Shown here: positions 38,094-47,741 of the stretch, in pieces
Position numbering within the stretch: the stretch's first letter is position 1
Layout of the letters: each line of letters starts with the position of its first letter
From: Planctomycetota bacterium
GTDB taxonomy: Bacteria > Planctomycetota > Planctomycetia > Planctomycetales > Planctomycetaceae
DNA length: 64,000 nt
Direction of reading: 5' to 3'
Assembly: GCA_016872645.1 (NCBI GenBank)
Contig: VGZH01000010.1
Coordinates: forward strand, 1-64,000
Notes under the pieces: generated by a model
The model's input: only the letters and a program-made list of their open reading frames with translations
The model's database searches: none
Told to the model about the DNA's origin: nothing
Made by a program: the position numbers and the translations under genes

Positions 38094-38606
38094 TTACGGC
38101 TTCACTCGGAACAGCGGCTGGCCGTATTCGACGGCGTCGCCGTTGTTGACGAGGACCTCGGTGATCGTGCCGGAGATCTCGGAGGGGATTTGGTTGAAGA
38201 CTTTCATCGCCTCGATGATGCAGACGACCGTGTCAGGCTTGACCGTCGAGCCGACTTTCACAAACGTCGGCTCGCCGGGTGTTGGCGAGGCGTAGAACGT
38301 TCCGACCGTCGGACTCTTGATCACCAGGCCATCTGCCGCAGCCGAGGCTGCCGCCGGGGCACTCGGAGCCGCCGCTTGCGGGGCCGGCGCGTGATGGACG
38401 GCTGGCGGAGCGTAGTTCGGAGCCGGCGGCGCGTACCCGCCGGGAGCCATCATATTGATGACTTCGGCCGGGCCGCGTCGGAGCACCCAGCGTTCCTCGG
38501 CTTTCCGAAGATTGACCTCGGTGACGCCGTGCTTTTCCATCATCTCAATGAGTTCGCGAACCCGTTCGAGATCGAACGAACCCGCCGGGGGAGATTTGTC
38601 AGCCAT
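38094..38606 (-). CDS. accB: Acetyl-CoA carboxylase, biotin carboxyl carrier protein
   Basis: AccB carries the biotin between the biotin carboxylase and carboxyltransferase of acetyl-CoA carboxylase. The 170-residue protein, from ATG 38606, has an N-terminal helical part ([15 protein letters not shown]), an Ala/Pro-rich linker at about 60-90 and a C-terminal biotinyl domain with I-E-A-M-K-V, whose Lys (near 132) is biotinylated. The frame is open to 38768, but the upstream part is repeat-like and not family-like. It is second in pepP-accB-accC. Confidence 0.93.
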   Translation of the reverse strand: MADKSPPAGSFDLERVRELIEMMEKHGVTEVNLRKAEERWVLRRGPAEVINMMAPGGYAPPAPNYAPPAVHHAPAPQAAAPSAPAAASAAADGLVIKSPTVGTFYASPTPGEPTFVKVGSTVKPDTVVCIIEAMKVFNQIPSEISGTITEVLVNNGDAVEYGQPLFRVKP

Positions 38607-38768
38607 GCGTGGTTTGCCTCGTGGTTTGGTCATTTTTGGAGTGGGGCGGGTCATCACCGCTTTGGTTTGCGGCGAAGCCGCTTTGGTTTTTTGTGTAAGT
38701 TGGCTGATTTTAAGAAATGAAAGTGGCGGCGCCACGATCAAAGGCGGTGCAGATACCCGCTCTCCCAA

Positions 38769-39872
38769 TCAGCCCAGGTCTTTCGGTAACGATGACAACA
38801 CCTCATTGCCGTCCGGCGTGACAAGCACGTCGTCTTCGATCCGCACGCCGCCGAATCCCGGCAGATAAATCCCCGGTTCGACGGTCACGATGTTTCCGGG
38901 CTGCAGTTCGCCTTCCGCAATGCTGCTGAGTCGGGGTTCCTCGTGAATGTACAGGCCGATGCCGTGCCCTAACCCGTGGCCGAAGAAGTCGCCGTAGCCA
39001 GCCTCTTCGATCACCCTGCGAGCGGCCGAGTCCACCTCTTTGAGCTTGGCTCCGGGGTAGATCGCGGCGATGCCGGCAAGCTGAGCTTTGAGCACAACTC
39101 CATGAAGTTCCAGAAGTTGGCTGGGGACGGTACCGGTGGCCAAAACACGGGTCAAGTCAGACCGATAGCCACTGGGAAGAGCCGCTCCCCAGTCCACGAG
39201 CAGGAACGTCGACTCGCTGATTCGGCGCTCGCCAGGTCGATAGTGCGGCATCGCCGATCGGTCACCTACGGCGATGATCGGTTCGAACGCGGCGCGATCC
39301 GCTCCGAGCCGTCGCATGGAGTGTTCCAACTCGTGAGCGACTTGCCGCTCGGTCAGGTCGTCGGTGAGCGTGGCCTTCATGGCGATGAACGCTCGCTCGG
39401 CGATGCGGATAGCGAGCCGGGTGGCGGCGATCTCGTCATCGTCTTTGATTTGGCGGAGCCTCTCGACAATGTCGGCCAGCGGTTTGATTTCGATTCCCTT
39501 GCCGGCATCGGTCTTGTCGATCGCGTCTTGGATTCGAGCACGTTCACTGACGGTCAGGATGTGCGACTCAACTGCCAGTTTTTGTGGCCGAGCCTTCGCG
39601 ATCACCGCGGCGGTTTGGTCGTGTGTTTTCGTCTTTTGCGTCCGAATGTCGACTTCCAAACCTGGGCATTCCTCAGAAATCTGCGTCTGATACCGGCTGT
39701 CCGAGATCAGCACGCGGACGCTCGACCCGATGAGCAGTGCGCTGCTGTCCCCCGAAAAGCCGGTGAGGTAGCTGACGTTCGATACGCCCGTGACGAGCAT
39801 CGCATCGACTTCGGCCTCGCGAAGGCGTGACAGTAGTTTGTCTTGTCGAGCCAGGAATCGTTCGGGTGGCAT
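38769..39872 (-). CDS. Xaa-Pro aminopeptidase/dipeptidase (M24 metallopeptidase)
   Basis: The 367-residue enzyme cleaves the bond next to proline in peptides. It has a creatinase-like N-terminal domain (T-G-V-S-N-V-S-Y-L-T-G-F-S-G) and an M24 pita-bread domain whose five metal ligands can be read: Asp in L-V-D-W-G-A, Asp in R-S-D-L-T-R, His in G-H-G-L-G-H-G-I-G, Glu in V-E-P-G-I-Y and Glu in R-I-E-D-D. ATG 39872 with AGAGG 7 bases upstream is chosen over an earlier frame start. It precedes accB, a neighbourhood seen in many bacteria. Confidence 0.9.
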   Translation of the reverse strand: MPPERFLARQDKLLSRLREAEVDAMLVTGVSNVSYLTGFSGDSSALLIGSSVRVLISDSRYQTQISEECPGLEVDIRTQKTKTHDQTAAVIAKARPQKLAVESHILTVSERARIQDAIDKTDAGKGIEIKPLADIVERLRQIKDDDEIAATRLAIRIAERAFIAMKATLTDDLTERQVAHELEHSMRRLGADRAAFEPIIAVGDRSAMPHYRPGERRISESTFLLVDWGAALPSGYRSDLTRVLATGTVPSQLLELHGVVLKAQLAGIAAIYPGAKLKEVDSAARRVIEEAGYGDFFGHGLGHGIGLYIHEEPRLSSIAEGELQPGNIVTVEPGIYLPGFGGVRIEDDVLVTPDGNEVLSSLPKDLG

Positions 39873-40046
39873 AGTTTTCCTCTGAAGGTGGACACGGATC
39901 GTAGACCAATCGGTTACGATCGCCAACAAATCTCGGTTTCTGGTCGATCGCCTTCGTATTTCGCGTTCGAGTGCGGACATTTTTGAGCTGGGCCGTCGGT
40001 CGTGCCGCCGCCGCGCGATTCTGCCGCCCCATTTCCAACGAGGCCA

Positions 40047-40781
40047 ATGGTGCGACTTCCTGTCATGCGTGGCGTCATTGACCGCAGGATTCTGGTCAAT
40101 TACCGAGTCGATCCGACCGTGCTGGCTCCGCTGTTGCCAGCTCCTTTTCGACCGAAAATAGTGCGTGGTTTCGGGCTGGTGGGGATTTGCTTGATCCGGC
40201 TTAAGGAAATCCGCCCGTCATTTTTGCCATCGTGGCTGGGAGTTTCCTCCGAGAACGCCGCGCATCGCACGGCCGTCGAATGGGACGAAGATGGATCGAC
40301 TCGCGGGGGAGTCTACGTCCGCCGCCGCGATACAAACTCGTGGCTCAACACGCTGGTCGGCGGACGGCTGTTTCCCGGATTCCACCACCATGCGACTTTC
40401 GAGGTTCGAGAATCCCCCGAGACTCTGGCGGTAACAATGCGGAGCGACGATGACGCGACCAGCCTGAGCGTTCGCGGACACCTCACCCCAAAATGGTCAC
40501 CGACGTCGGTGTTCTCGTCGCTTTCCGAGGCGTCGGCGTTCTTTGAGGCGGGGGCGATCGGCTACTCTGCAACTCCGGTGGCTTCGCGGTTTCAAGGACT
40601 CGAACTGCGCTGCAGCCACTGGTACGTCGATCCACTGGAGGTCGAGGAAGTCCGCTCGAACTTCTTCGAGAACTCATCACTGTTTCCGAAAGGCTCGATC
40701 GAGTTCGACTGTGCCTTGCTGATGCGAAACATCGCTCACGAATGGCATGAGCAAGCCGATCTGTGCTGCGCGGCTGCATGA
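40047..40781 (+). CDS. DUF2071 (YqjF-like) protein
   Basis: The 244-residue product, started at ATG 40047, fits DUF2071: an early V-N-Y-R-V-D-P-T-V-L-A-P-L-L-P motif, then R-G-G-V-Y-V-R-R-R-D and a late L-E-L-R-C-S-H-W-Y. The family has an acetoacetate-decarboxylase-like fold and no agreed function. No signal peptide is visible. The GTG at 40002 is an alternative start, and the ribosome-binding evidence (GAGG, 3 bases from ATG) is weak. It is divergent from pepP and upstream of larB on the same strand, 61 bases apart. Confidence 0.8.
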   Translation: MVRLPVMRGVIDRRILVNYRVDPTVLAPLLPAPFRPKIVRGFGLVGICLIRLKEIRPSFLPSWLGVSSENAAHRTAVEWDEDGSTRGGVYVRRRDTNSWLNTLVGGRLFPGFHHHATFEVRESPETLAVTMRSDDDATSLSVRGHLTPKWSPTSVFSSLSEASAFFEAGAIGYSATPVASRFQGLELRCSHWYVDPLEVEEVRSNFFENSSLFPKGSIEFDCALLMRNIAHEWHEQADLCCAAA

Positions 40782-40842
40782 GTCACCGGCGGTCGATAGA
40801 CTGCGAACTTGATTTTCGTTTTCCCCAAGAGGCTGCTACCTC

Positions 40843-41532
40843 GTGACCACACCCGCTACTGCTATCACGGACTCTGCGAGAGTCGATCTGGATCGCCAAC
40901 GTCGCTGCGGTTTTCCAGAGGTTGTTTACTGCGAAGGGAAGAGCGTCGAGGCGGTCGAGCAGATTTTTGAGGCACTCGTCGCCGCCGGCCAAGACGCGTT
41001 CGCGACTCGTGCCTCAGCCGAGCAATCGGCCGCGATTCAGCGGCGTTTTCCTCAGGCGATGCTCAATTTGGTGGCACGCACGATCCGAGTTCCGTTGCCC
41101 GGCAAGCATCCGCCGGTTGGCAAAGTCGCGGTCGTGACGGCCGGCACGTCGGATCGCCCCGTGGCAGAAGAAGCGCTGGAAACGCTGCACTGGATGGGCT
41201 GTGCGGTTGAGCGAATTGAGGATGTCGGAGTCGCCGGGCCGCAGCGGCTGTTGGCGGTCGTGCCGCAGCTTCAGGATTGCGACGTGGTAGTTGTCGTCGC
41301 CGGAATGGAAGGTGCGCTGCCGTCGGTGGTCGGCGGTCACGTCGCTTGTCCGGTGATCGCAGTGCCGACGAGCGTTGGTTACGGTGCGTCGTTCGGCGGC
41401 ATCGCCGCACTGCTGGGAATGCTGAACAGCTGCGCGGCCAATGTGACGGTTGTGAACATCGACGCAGGATTCAAGGCGGGATATGTGGCGGGAATGATCG
41501 CGAAGCAGAAGTCAGAAGGCAGAAAGCAGTAG
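40843..41532 (+). CDS. larB: Nickel-pincer cofactor biosynthesis protein LarB
   Basis: LarB carboxylates and hydrolyses nicotinic acid adenine dinucleotide, the first step in making the nickel-pincer nucleotide used by LarA enzymes. The 229-residue product (GTG start, AGAGG upstream) has an N-terminal helical part and a PurE/AIR-carboxylase-like domain. That domain shows V-V-T-A-G-T-S-D-R-P-V-A-E-E-A, V-V-A-G-M-E-G-A-L-P-S-V-V-G-G and V-P-T-S-V-G-Y-G-A-S-F-G-G. LarC and LarE are not in the window, but a LarA-like gene is (21144-22379). It is followed 8 bases later by nnrD. Confidence 0.92.
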   Translation: MTTPATAITDSARVDLDRQRRCGFPEVVYCEGKSVEAVEQIFEALVAAGQDAFATRASAEQSAAIQRRFPQAMLNLVARTIRVPLPGKHPPVGKVAVVTAGTSDRPVAEEALETLHWMGCAVERIEDVGVAGPQRLLAVVPQLQDCDVVVVVAGMEGALPSVVGGHVACPVIAVPTSVGYGASFGGIAALLGMLNSCAANVTVVNIDAGFKAGYVAGMIAKQKSEGRKQ

Positions 41533-41540
41533 GCAGTTTC

Positions 41541-42389
41541 ATGCGGATGATCGACCAACTTCCGTCGGCACCGGTTCGGCCGGCGGACGCACACAAGGGG
41601 ACGTTTGGGCGAGTGCTCGTGATCGGCGGCAGCCGTGGCATGTCCGGTGCGACGAGTCTGGCTGGCCTGGGAGCGTTGCGCGGAGGAGCGGGCTTGGTCT
41701 ACCTCGCCGTTCCCAGCGAGATTCTACCGGTCGTCGCCGCGATGGAGCCGTCGTACTTGACGATTCCGCTGGCGACCGACGAGGAACACGGCTGCCTCTC
41801 AGCCGATGGGCTTAAAGGGTTGAGAACGGCGTGCGTGGGGAAGGATGCCCTTGCGCTCGGACCTGGATTGGGCCAGTCACGCGGTGTGGCAACGATCGTA
41901 AACTCATTGTTCTCAGAAGTATCGCAGCCGATGGTGGTCGATGCCGATGCTTTGAATGTGCTCGCGCCGCAGAGGGCCGCTGGGCCACGGATTCTTACGC
42001 CGCATCCGGGCGAGTTCGCTCGACTGATCGGCAGCGACATCGCAACTGTCCAGCAGCAGCGAGCGAAACTGGCGGCAGAATTCGCGGCGGCTCACCGCGT
42101 CATCTTGGTGCTGAAAGGTCAGGGGACCGTCGTCACTGACGGTGATCGCGTTGCGATCAATCGCACCGGCAATCCGGGGATGGCGACTGGCGGCAGCGGC
42201 GATGTCCTGACCGGCTTGATCGCCGCGTTATTGGCTCAAGGAATGCCGGCCTTCGAGGCCGCGCAGCTCGGAGCGCATCTGCACGGACTGGCCGGAGATC
42301 TTGCGGCAGCGGAGTTGTCTCAACCGGCGCTGATCGCGTCGGACCTGCCGAAGTTTTTAGCTCAAGCTTGGCAACGGTATCTCGGTTGA
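41541..42389 (+). CDS. nnrD: ADP-dependent NAD(P)H-hydrate dehydratase
   Basis: NnrD repairs hydrated NAD(P)H in the cytoplasm. The 282-residue protein corresponds to the C-terminal dehydratase domain of YjeF only, without the epimerase (NnrE). Ribokinase-like motifs are G-T-F-G-R-V-L-V-I-G-G-S, T-P-H-P-G-E-F and N-P-G-M-A-T-G-G-S-G-D-V-L-T-G. ATG 41541 lies 8 bases after larB and is preferred to the long overlapping frame starting at 41277. Linkage with larB is plausible because both touch nicotinamide nucleotides, but this is inference. Confidence 0.9.
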   Translation: MRMIDQLPSAPVRPADAHKGTFGRVLVIGGSRGMSGATSLAGLGALRGGAGLVYLAVPSEILPVVAAMEPSYLTIPLATDEEHGCLSADGLKGLRTACVGKDALALGPGLGQSRGVATIVNSLFSEVSQPMVVDADALNVLAPQRAAGPRILTPHPGEFARLIGSDIATVQQQRAKLAAEFAAAHRVILVLKGQGTVVTDGDRVAINRTGNPGMATGGSGDVLTGLIAALLAQGMPAFEAAQLGAHLHGLAGDLAAAELSQPALIASDLPKFLAQAWQRYLG

Positions 42390-42398
42390 GCGACTCGA

Positions 42399-43586
42399 TC
42401 ACTTGGCGGCCAGCGGGATCTCCGGGCTGGATGCTTCGGGATGTCGCTTTAGAAGCTCGCTGAGTTGGAACGAGAAGTATTTTTGCTCAGCGGCCGGTTT
42501 CTTGTCAGCCGTGGCATTCGCGACCCAGAGTTTCGTGGATTTCGGTTCGAACAACACGTTGTGCAAGTTGGACTTCATCGCAACGGGTCGGGACATCAAC
42601 TCGATCGCCGCTGCGGTATCGAATTTTCCGTGGCCGGCCTGGGCTCGTTCGACCAGCAGCTTGTAGCGGTCGCCTGCCGAGAGCAGGACGCAGTCCTTCA
42701 CGGCAGTCGGCAGTAGCGGGTGCGACTCCCCTTGTTTGACAAGCGAGAAGACTCCGGCCGAGGCTTCCATCCCGACGGCGGTGTTCGTCTTGCCGTCGGC
42801 GACGACATAAAAGTACTGGCAGGTGCGGCGATTGTCGCGAAAGATGCTGATCGCGGTGTCGAGGTCTTTTCCCTTTTCGAGCACTTCGCGGACGAGGAAC
42901 GCCATCGGGACGCCGGTCCAAAGACCGAGTCCGCCTCCTCCCATTTCGCCGACGCTGACGTGTTCGGCGTTCATCCCCGTCACCGAGCCGATGAACCCTG
43001 CGTAGGTCACGTTGACGAAAGGAATCCCGCCATCCGGTTCAGCGACGACGAGCACGGCGTGTTCCTGCAGGCCCCAGTCGATGGCGTAGTCGAGCACTCG
43101 GCCGTGATACAGCGTGCCGTCTTTCGTGGCAGAGTTGGCAATCGCGAAGCCGCTGCAATGGAACAATTCGGGAATGAAATTGCCGGCTCGAGCATCGGAC
43201 ACCTTGAGGCCAGAACCCTCGGCGAGTCCCGCGAGTTCTTCGAAATATTTCTTCGGGACGTACTGCTCTTGGATGCCGATGATTAACTCAATGCCGTGCC
43301 GCGGCTTGACTTTAAGGCCGGCGACTTCGACAAGAGTCGTCTCACCTTTGACGTCCAGAATGTTATGCATGTTCGAGCGGACTTTGTCCCGAAGCAGTGC
43401 TCCGTGCTGAAAGCCCATTTCGCGGGGAGTCCCTTTCAGGTGCAGTACGTCGTAGCCTTCGATCCGTTCCAGCCAGCCTTTTCCGCAGCGAGCCACCGTC
43501 TGAGCGGCAACAGGGTCGGACCAGGGTGCCAATACGATCCACATGGCGACACAAGCCAAGGCCAAGCGAACTCGCGAAGACAGCAT
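42399..43586 (-). CDS. Exported C45-family autoproteolytic acyltransferase/hydrolase
   Basis: The 395-residue protein has a signal peptide (L-A-L-A-C-V-A-M-W-I-V-L, ending V-A-A-Q) and resembles the acyl-CoA:6-aminopenicillanate acyltransferase / C45 Ntn-hydrolase family. The expected N-terminal-nucleophile Cys is in E-L-F-H-C-S-G-F-A (near residue 145). Other landmarks are H-G-R-V-L-D-Y and A-G-F-I-G-S-V-T-G-M-N. Family members self-cleave before Cys and hydrolyse or transfer amide-linked acyl groups. The substrate is unknown. AAGGAG upstream supports ATG 43586. The C-terminus has a conserved L-H-N-V-L-F-E-P. Confidence 0.82.
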   Translation of the reverse strand: MLSSRVRLALACVAMWIVLAPWSDPVAAQTVARCGKGWLERIEGYDVLHLKGTPREMGFQHGALLRDKVRSNMHNILDVKGETTLVEVAGLKVKPRHGIELIIGIQEQYVPKKYFEELAGLAEGSGLKVSDARAGNFIPELFHCSGFAIANSATKDGTLYHGRVLDYAIDWGLQEHAVLVVAEPDGGIPFVNVTYAGFIGSVTGMNAEHVSVGEMGGGGLGLWTGVPMAFLVREVLEKGKDLDTAISIFRDNRRTCQYFYVVADGKTNTAVGMEASAGVFSLVKQGESHPLLPTAVKDCVLLSAGDRYKLLVERAQAGHGKFDTAAAIELMSRPVAMKSNLHNVLFEPKSTKLWVANATADKKPAAEQKYFSFQLSELLKRHPEASSPEIPLAAK

Positions 43587-43855
43587 GGGAAACTCCTTTA
43601 GCTAGCAGTGGACTACCGCGACCAAGAATTGAATGGCAAATGAGGTTATCAACCCCAAATGCCCGTATCTAGGTTGTTTGGCTGATTGATTGCCAACCGG
43701 CAATCCCCGGCAAGAACCCGGTTTGGGGTCATTGACGTTGGAAAATCAAGAGCCGTATCATCCGGGCCATGTGATTGGCGGAGAGCTGGTCGCGTCGCCG
43801 TTCATTCAGTGATTTCTTTCCCGGCGACTTTCATCACATCGGTAGAATTCCTCGG

Positions 43856-46417
43856 ATGTTTCAGGACTTCGGCAAGCTGGTATCACGAACGTGGCCGTTG
43901 TTGCTGGTCGCTTGGCTGGTGGTTTTGATCGGCCTGAAATTACTGGCTCCATCTTGGGGAAGTGTGGCCCGCTCCGGCGAATTCGCGTTTTTGCCAAAGG
44001 ATTCTCCCAGCCTGGCTGCGGAGGAGATTTTCCAAAAGGCATGGGGAACACCGCTTGCCAGCAACCTGGTGATTGTCGTGCGTCGCGAGAGCTCGCCGAC
44101 CGGACTGCTCGACGGCGACAAAGCCTTTATCAATGAGGTTTTACGAGAACGGCTACAAAAGATTGGCGACGAGGAAACGGCCTTTCTTCAGCCGCAGACT
44201 GCACAGCCTGCGAACATTCCTCGACAGGCCAGCGGTGAAGAAGCTGGCTCTGCCGATGAACTCAAAACCATCGAGGTTCGAACCCTCTCGGACAAATCGG
44301 TGGGCCGACTTCTCAACAGCGAAGATAGGCAGGCGTCGCTTGTCCTGATGGAACTTCCGACTGAGTTCTTGGACTCCCGCAACGCCCGATTGATCGAGCG
44401 AGTCGAGAAACTGATCGAGCGCAATGGGGAACTGCAATCCAACGGGCTTGTCCCGAGCGGTCTGGACTTGGCATTGAGCGGGTCCGCGACGGTTGGCCGG
44501 GACATGATGCGGGCAGCGCGTGAAAGCTCGCGAGACACAGAGCACTGGACGGTCTTGCTGGTCTTGTTCCTGCTGATTCTGATCTACCATGCTCCGCTGA
44601 TGGCAATAATTCCGCTGATGACCGTTGCGGTCGCCACGGAAATTTCGCTGGCTCTGCTGGCCTGCCTTGCGCAAGCCGGGGTCGTCAATCTGTTCTCCGG
44701 CATCGAAGTCTATGTCAAGGTGCTCAGTTATGGGGTTGGTGTCGATTACTGCTTATTTCTAATTGCCCGGTACAGGGAGGAATTAAACGAGGGTGCGACG
44801 CTCGACCAAGCGGTAGAGAACTCGCTGGCCAAAGTCGGCCATGCCCTAATCGCGAGCGCCGGGACAGTCATCTGCGGCATCTTCATGATGTACTTCGCTG
44901 AGTTCGGAAAATTCAGTCAAGCGGGGATTGCCATCACCGTTGGCTTGGTGATTGTGTTGATGGCGGCACTCACATTTTCGCCGGCACTGTTGCGGATGGC
45001 CCGGCACTGGGCGTTCTGGCCGCGCCCCACCGGTCAAAGTCTCGTACAGACCGCCGGATGGGTTTCGGCGACATCGCTATGGTCACGGTTCTTCGAGCGG
45101 AACTGGGGGCAACTGGCTTGGACGAAAGTCAGCGACTTGGTGCGATGCCGACCCGGCACCGTGCTGCTGACCAGTGTCCTGATCATGGCGCCATTTGCCT
45201 GGGTCGGCGTGCAGTTTCATGGCCACCTCAGTTATGGCTTGCTTAGCGAATTGCCGCAAGAAACCACCAGCGTTGTTGGGGCCGTGGCGGTTGCAGAGCA
45301 TTATCCTCCGGGAATCGCCGGGCCTATCACGGTGCTCATTCAGGCGGAATCGGGGTCGTTTCTCGATGAGGATGACGGCAAATTGACCGACCAAGCCAAG
45401 GCCATCATCAAAATGCTGACCGAGCAACTTCGAGAACAGCAGGAAGAACTGCAATTAGCCGACGTCCGCACGATGTTGCATCCGTTTGGCGGGGGACTTT
45501 CCAACATCGCTCATGATGATGCGGCGCGGCAGAGCAGCGATTCGGAAATCCAACTGACAAGCGGATCGAAGCTGCTCAGCGGTCTTGCCAATAAGTTGGA
45601 ATCCCAGCGCATGACTCAGCACTACGTCAGTTCCAACGGCGACCTGCAGGGGCGCGTCCTGCGATTCGATCTTGTCTTGCAAGAGGATCCATTCGCACGC
45701 AACAGCATCGCACAATTCGAATCGATTCGCCGTTCGATCGAAGCATCGATTCCGGCAGGAATGAAAGTTTTCACACTGGGTCCGACCGCGAGCATTCGTG
45801 ATCTCAAAGCGGTGACCGACCGCGATCAAATCCGAATCGATATCCTCGTCCTCGGGGGAGTGTTTTTGATTTTAATGGCGTTGTTGCGGCGACTGACGAT
45901 CTCGCTGTACCTGATCGTCAGCGTCTTCTTTAGCTATCTGGTGACACTGGGAATGACCTTCGCCGTCTACTGGCTGATGAATCCTTCCGGGTTTGCGGGG
46001 TTGGACTGGAAGGTGCCGATGTTTCTGTTCACGATCCTGATTGCGGTCGGCGAAGACTACAACATCTTTTTGATGACTCGCATCGACGAAGAACAACGCC
46101 GGCATGGTCCGGTGGTTGGCGTCATCGTCGCCCTGCAAAAGACAGGCAGCATCATTTCGAGTTGCGGTATCATCATGGCAGGAACATTTTGCTCGCTGCT
46201 GGCTGGATCGCTGGTGGGACTCCATCAATTGGGCTTTGCGCTGGCCTTCGGCGTGCTCTTGGATACGTTCGTCGTGCGGCCGATTCTCGTGCCGGCATTT
46301 CTGGTGCTGCTGTACGACGGGCGTCTGAAAAGCCTCAAACATTTGCTGGCTCGCGCTGACCAACCATTGTCATCTGCGGCCGAAGTGACTCAACCCGTGG
46401 ATGTGGGAGGCGAATGA
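43856..46417 (+). CDS. MMPL/RND-family membrane transporter
   Basis: The 853-residue protein has the RND layout. It has an N-terminal helix (R-T-W-P-L-L-L-V-A-W-L-V-V-L), a large periplasmic loop and five to six membrane segments with the Y-G-V-G-V-D-Y-C-L-F-L motif. A second helix/loop/helix half follows, with an A-V-G-E-D-Y-N-I-F-L-M motif. The acidic residues (D, E-D) in those motifs are the expected proton-relay positions. MMPL members export lipids, hopanoids or drugs; the cargo is unknown. ATG 43856 directly precedes the N-terminal helix. Its stop overlaps the start of the thioredoxin-like gene, so the two are translationally coupled. Confidence 0.88.
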   Translation: MFQDFGKLVSRTWPLLLVAWLVVLIGLKLLAPSWGSVARSGEFAFLPKDSPSLAAEEIFQKAWGTPLASNLVIVVRRESSPTGLLDGDKAFINEVLRERLQKIGDEETAFLQPQTAQPANIPRQASGEEAGSADELKTIEVRTLSDKSVGRLLNSEDRQASLVLMELPTEFLDSRNARLIERVEKLIERNGELQSNGLVPSGLDLALSGSATVGRDMMRAARESSRDTEHWTVLLVLFLLILIYHAPLMAIIPLMTVAVATEISLALLACLAQAGVVNLFSGIEVYVKVLSYGVGVDYCLFLIARYREELNEGATLDQAVENSLAKVGHALIASAGTVICGIFMMYFAEFGKFSQAGIAITVGLVIVLMAALTFSPALLRMARHWAFWPRPTGQSLVQTAGWVSATSLWSRFFERNWGQLAWTKVSDLVRCRPGTVLLTSVLIMAPFAWVGVQFHGHLSYGLLSELPQETTSVVGAVAVAEHYPPGIAGPITVLIQAESGSFLDEDDGKLTDQAKAIIKMLTEQLREQQEELQLADVRTMLHPFGGGLSNIAHDDAARQSSDSEIQLTSGSKLLSGLANKLESQRMTQHYVSSNGDLQGRVLRFDLVLQEDPFARNSIAQFESIRRSIEASIPAGMKVFTLGPTASIRDLKAVTDRDQIRIDILVLGGVFLILMALLRRLTISLYLIVSVFFSYLVTLGMTFAVYWLMNPSGFAGLDWKVPMFLFTILIAVGEDYNIFLMTRIDEEQRRHGPVVGVIVALQKTGSIISSCGIIMAGTFCSLLAGSLVGLHQLGFALAFGVLLDTFVVRPILVPAFLVLLYDGRLKSLKHLLARADQPLSSAAEVTQPVDVGGE

Positions 46418-47727
46418 TGCGTGGAGCGGCTTGGATCGCATTTTTGATCATCTGCGTTGTGACGCTCAGTCACAGGAGTGTGGCCCAAGACTCCATCCCA
46501 GGTTGGCACTCGAATCTGGAGGAAGCTCGCAAGCTGGCGGAATCGACGGGCAAGCCCTTGTTCATCACGTTTCGTTGCGTGCGTTGACCGGAGTGTTGGC
46601 TGTGGGATGGGCAGGTTGCTCAGGAAGACCCCGAAATCCGTCAAGCTCGTGCGGACTATATCTGCGTCCGCGTGACCTCGATGAATCGGGTGGACATTGC
46701 GCGCTTCGAGTTTGACTTCGACACGACTTGGGCCGCCTTCTTCACGGACTCGAAGCTGCGCATCTACAGCCGGTACGGAGGCCGCGACGAGCATGAACCG
46801 GAATCGCGGCTCAGCAAATCATCATTATTGCAAACTATGCGTGAGTCATTGGACGCTCACAAATTGGCTCGGGCCACGGTAACCGGCGGGGCCGAGGCTG
46901 TGCCGCCAGCGGCGCCGATTTGGCATCCAGAGCCGATTTCGTCGACGACACCGCTCGACATTCCGCTGCTGAAGAAGAGTCACAACGGCTGTGTTCACTG
47001 TCACCAAATTCGTGAATACAGCCTGTTGCAGGCGTATCACGACAAGCGTTTCCAGCGTGAGATGTTGTTCACGTATCCGCTGCCCGAATCGCTCGGTATC
47101 GAGGTCGACCGCGTTCACGGGCATCGTGTGGCAAAAGTTGGAGATGGTTCCCCAGCCGCCGATGCCAAGCTGAGTTCTGGAGACATTATCACCCGCTGCG
47201 CAGAAGTGCCGATTCGTTCGGACCTCGACTTGCGGTGGGCGTTGCATCGTCTGCCACCGACGAGCAAACGAGTGACTCTGCTGGTGGAACGACAAATGTC
47301 CAATCTTGGCGATTCAGCGGCGCGTTCCACCGAAATCGTTTTGTCGCTGCCAAACGGGTGGCGGCAAAGCGAATTGAGTTGGCGCAAGTCCTCCCGCAGC
47401 GTTCCTTCGGATTGGGGTTTTCGCGGCGCGGCGCTCGCCAAGTTTGAACGTCGCGAAGCCAATTTGCCGGAGTCGGGCTTGGCCATTCGAGTCTTGTCGA
47501 TCAAGCCGCGAGGATTTGCGCAAGCTCTTGGTCTGCACAAAGGTGACGTCATCACGGGCTTAGCGGGGGACACACGCGAACGTTCGCTCGACCGACTTCG
47601 TTCGGACATGCTGCGACGCTTTGCCCCAGGCGACGAGGTTCGGCTGACAGTCCTCCGGAGCGAGCAAACGCTGGAACTCAGCGGAAAATTCCCCGCTTGG
47701 TTTACGGAAGAAACAACAGTGCCGTGA
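46417..47727 (+). CDS. Candidate selenoprotein: exported thioredoxin-like protein with PDZ domains, in-frame TGA at 46585-46587
   Basis: ATG 46417 has GGAGG (46406-46410) 6 bases upstream and overlaps the MMPL stop by one base. The frame reads a signal peptide (A-A-W-I-A-F-L-I-I-C-V-V-T-L ... V-A-Q) and a thioredoxin-like start (E-A-R-K-L-A-E-S-T-G-K-P-L-F-I-T-F-R). Then comes C54-V-R-TGA57-P-E-C60, after which the same frame stays open to 47727 (436 residues if TGA is decoded). The TGA falls where the family has the second Cys of CxxC, so selenocysteine is the best reading. Downstream are a C-V-H-C-H heme c motif and PDZ-like regions near about 230-300 and 350-430. A plain caller would start at 46672. 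Nonsense mutation or sequencing error remains possible. Confidence 0.7.
46591..46621 (+). promoter_or_regulatory. Candidate bacterial SECIS-like hairpin after the TGA
   Basis: By hand, GAGU (46591-46594) pairs with GCUC (46618-46621) and GGCUG (46598-46602) pairs with CAG-(g)-UU (46612-46617), leaving a 9-base loop UGGGAUGGG (46603-46611). The loop begins 16 bases after the TGA and has G at its second position, which fits the loose bacterial SECIS rules. The stem is imperfect and includes G-U pairs, so this is weak evidence. Confidence 0.3.
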
Positions 47728-47741
47728 TTCGCTCGGAAGAA

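Noticed and set aside
44276-44286. GGTTCGAACCC resembles a tRNA T-loop
   Set aside because: It lies inside the MMPL coding sequence (E-V-R-T-L) with no acceptor stem, anticodon arm or CCA around it.
46672-47727. A separate 351-codon gene starting at 46672
   Set aside because: The same frame continues upstream through the TGA to a proper ribosome-binding site and signal peptide, so 46672 is an internal Met.
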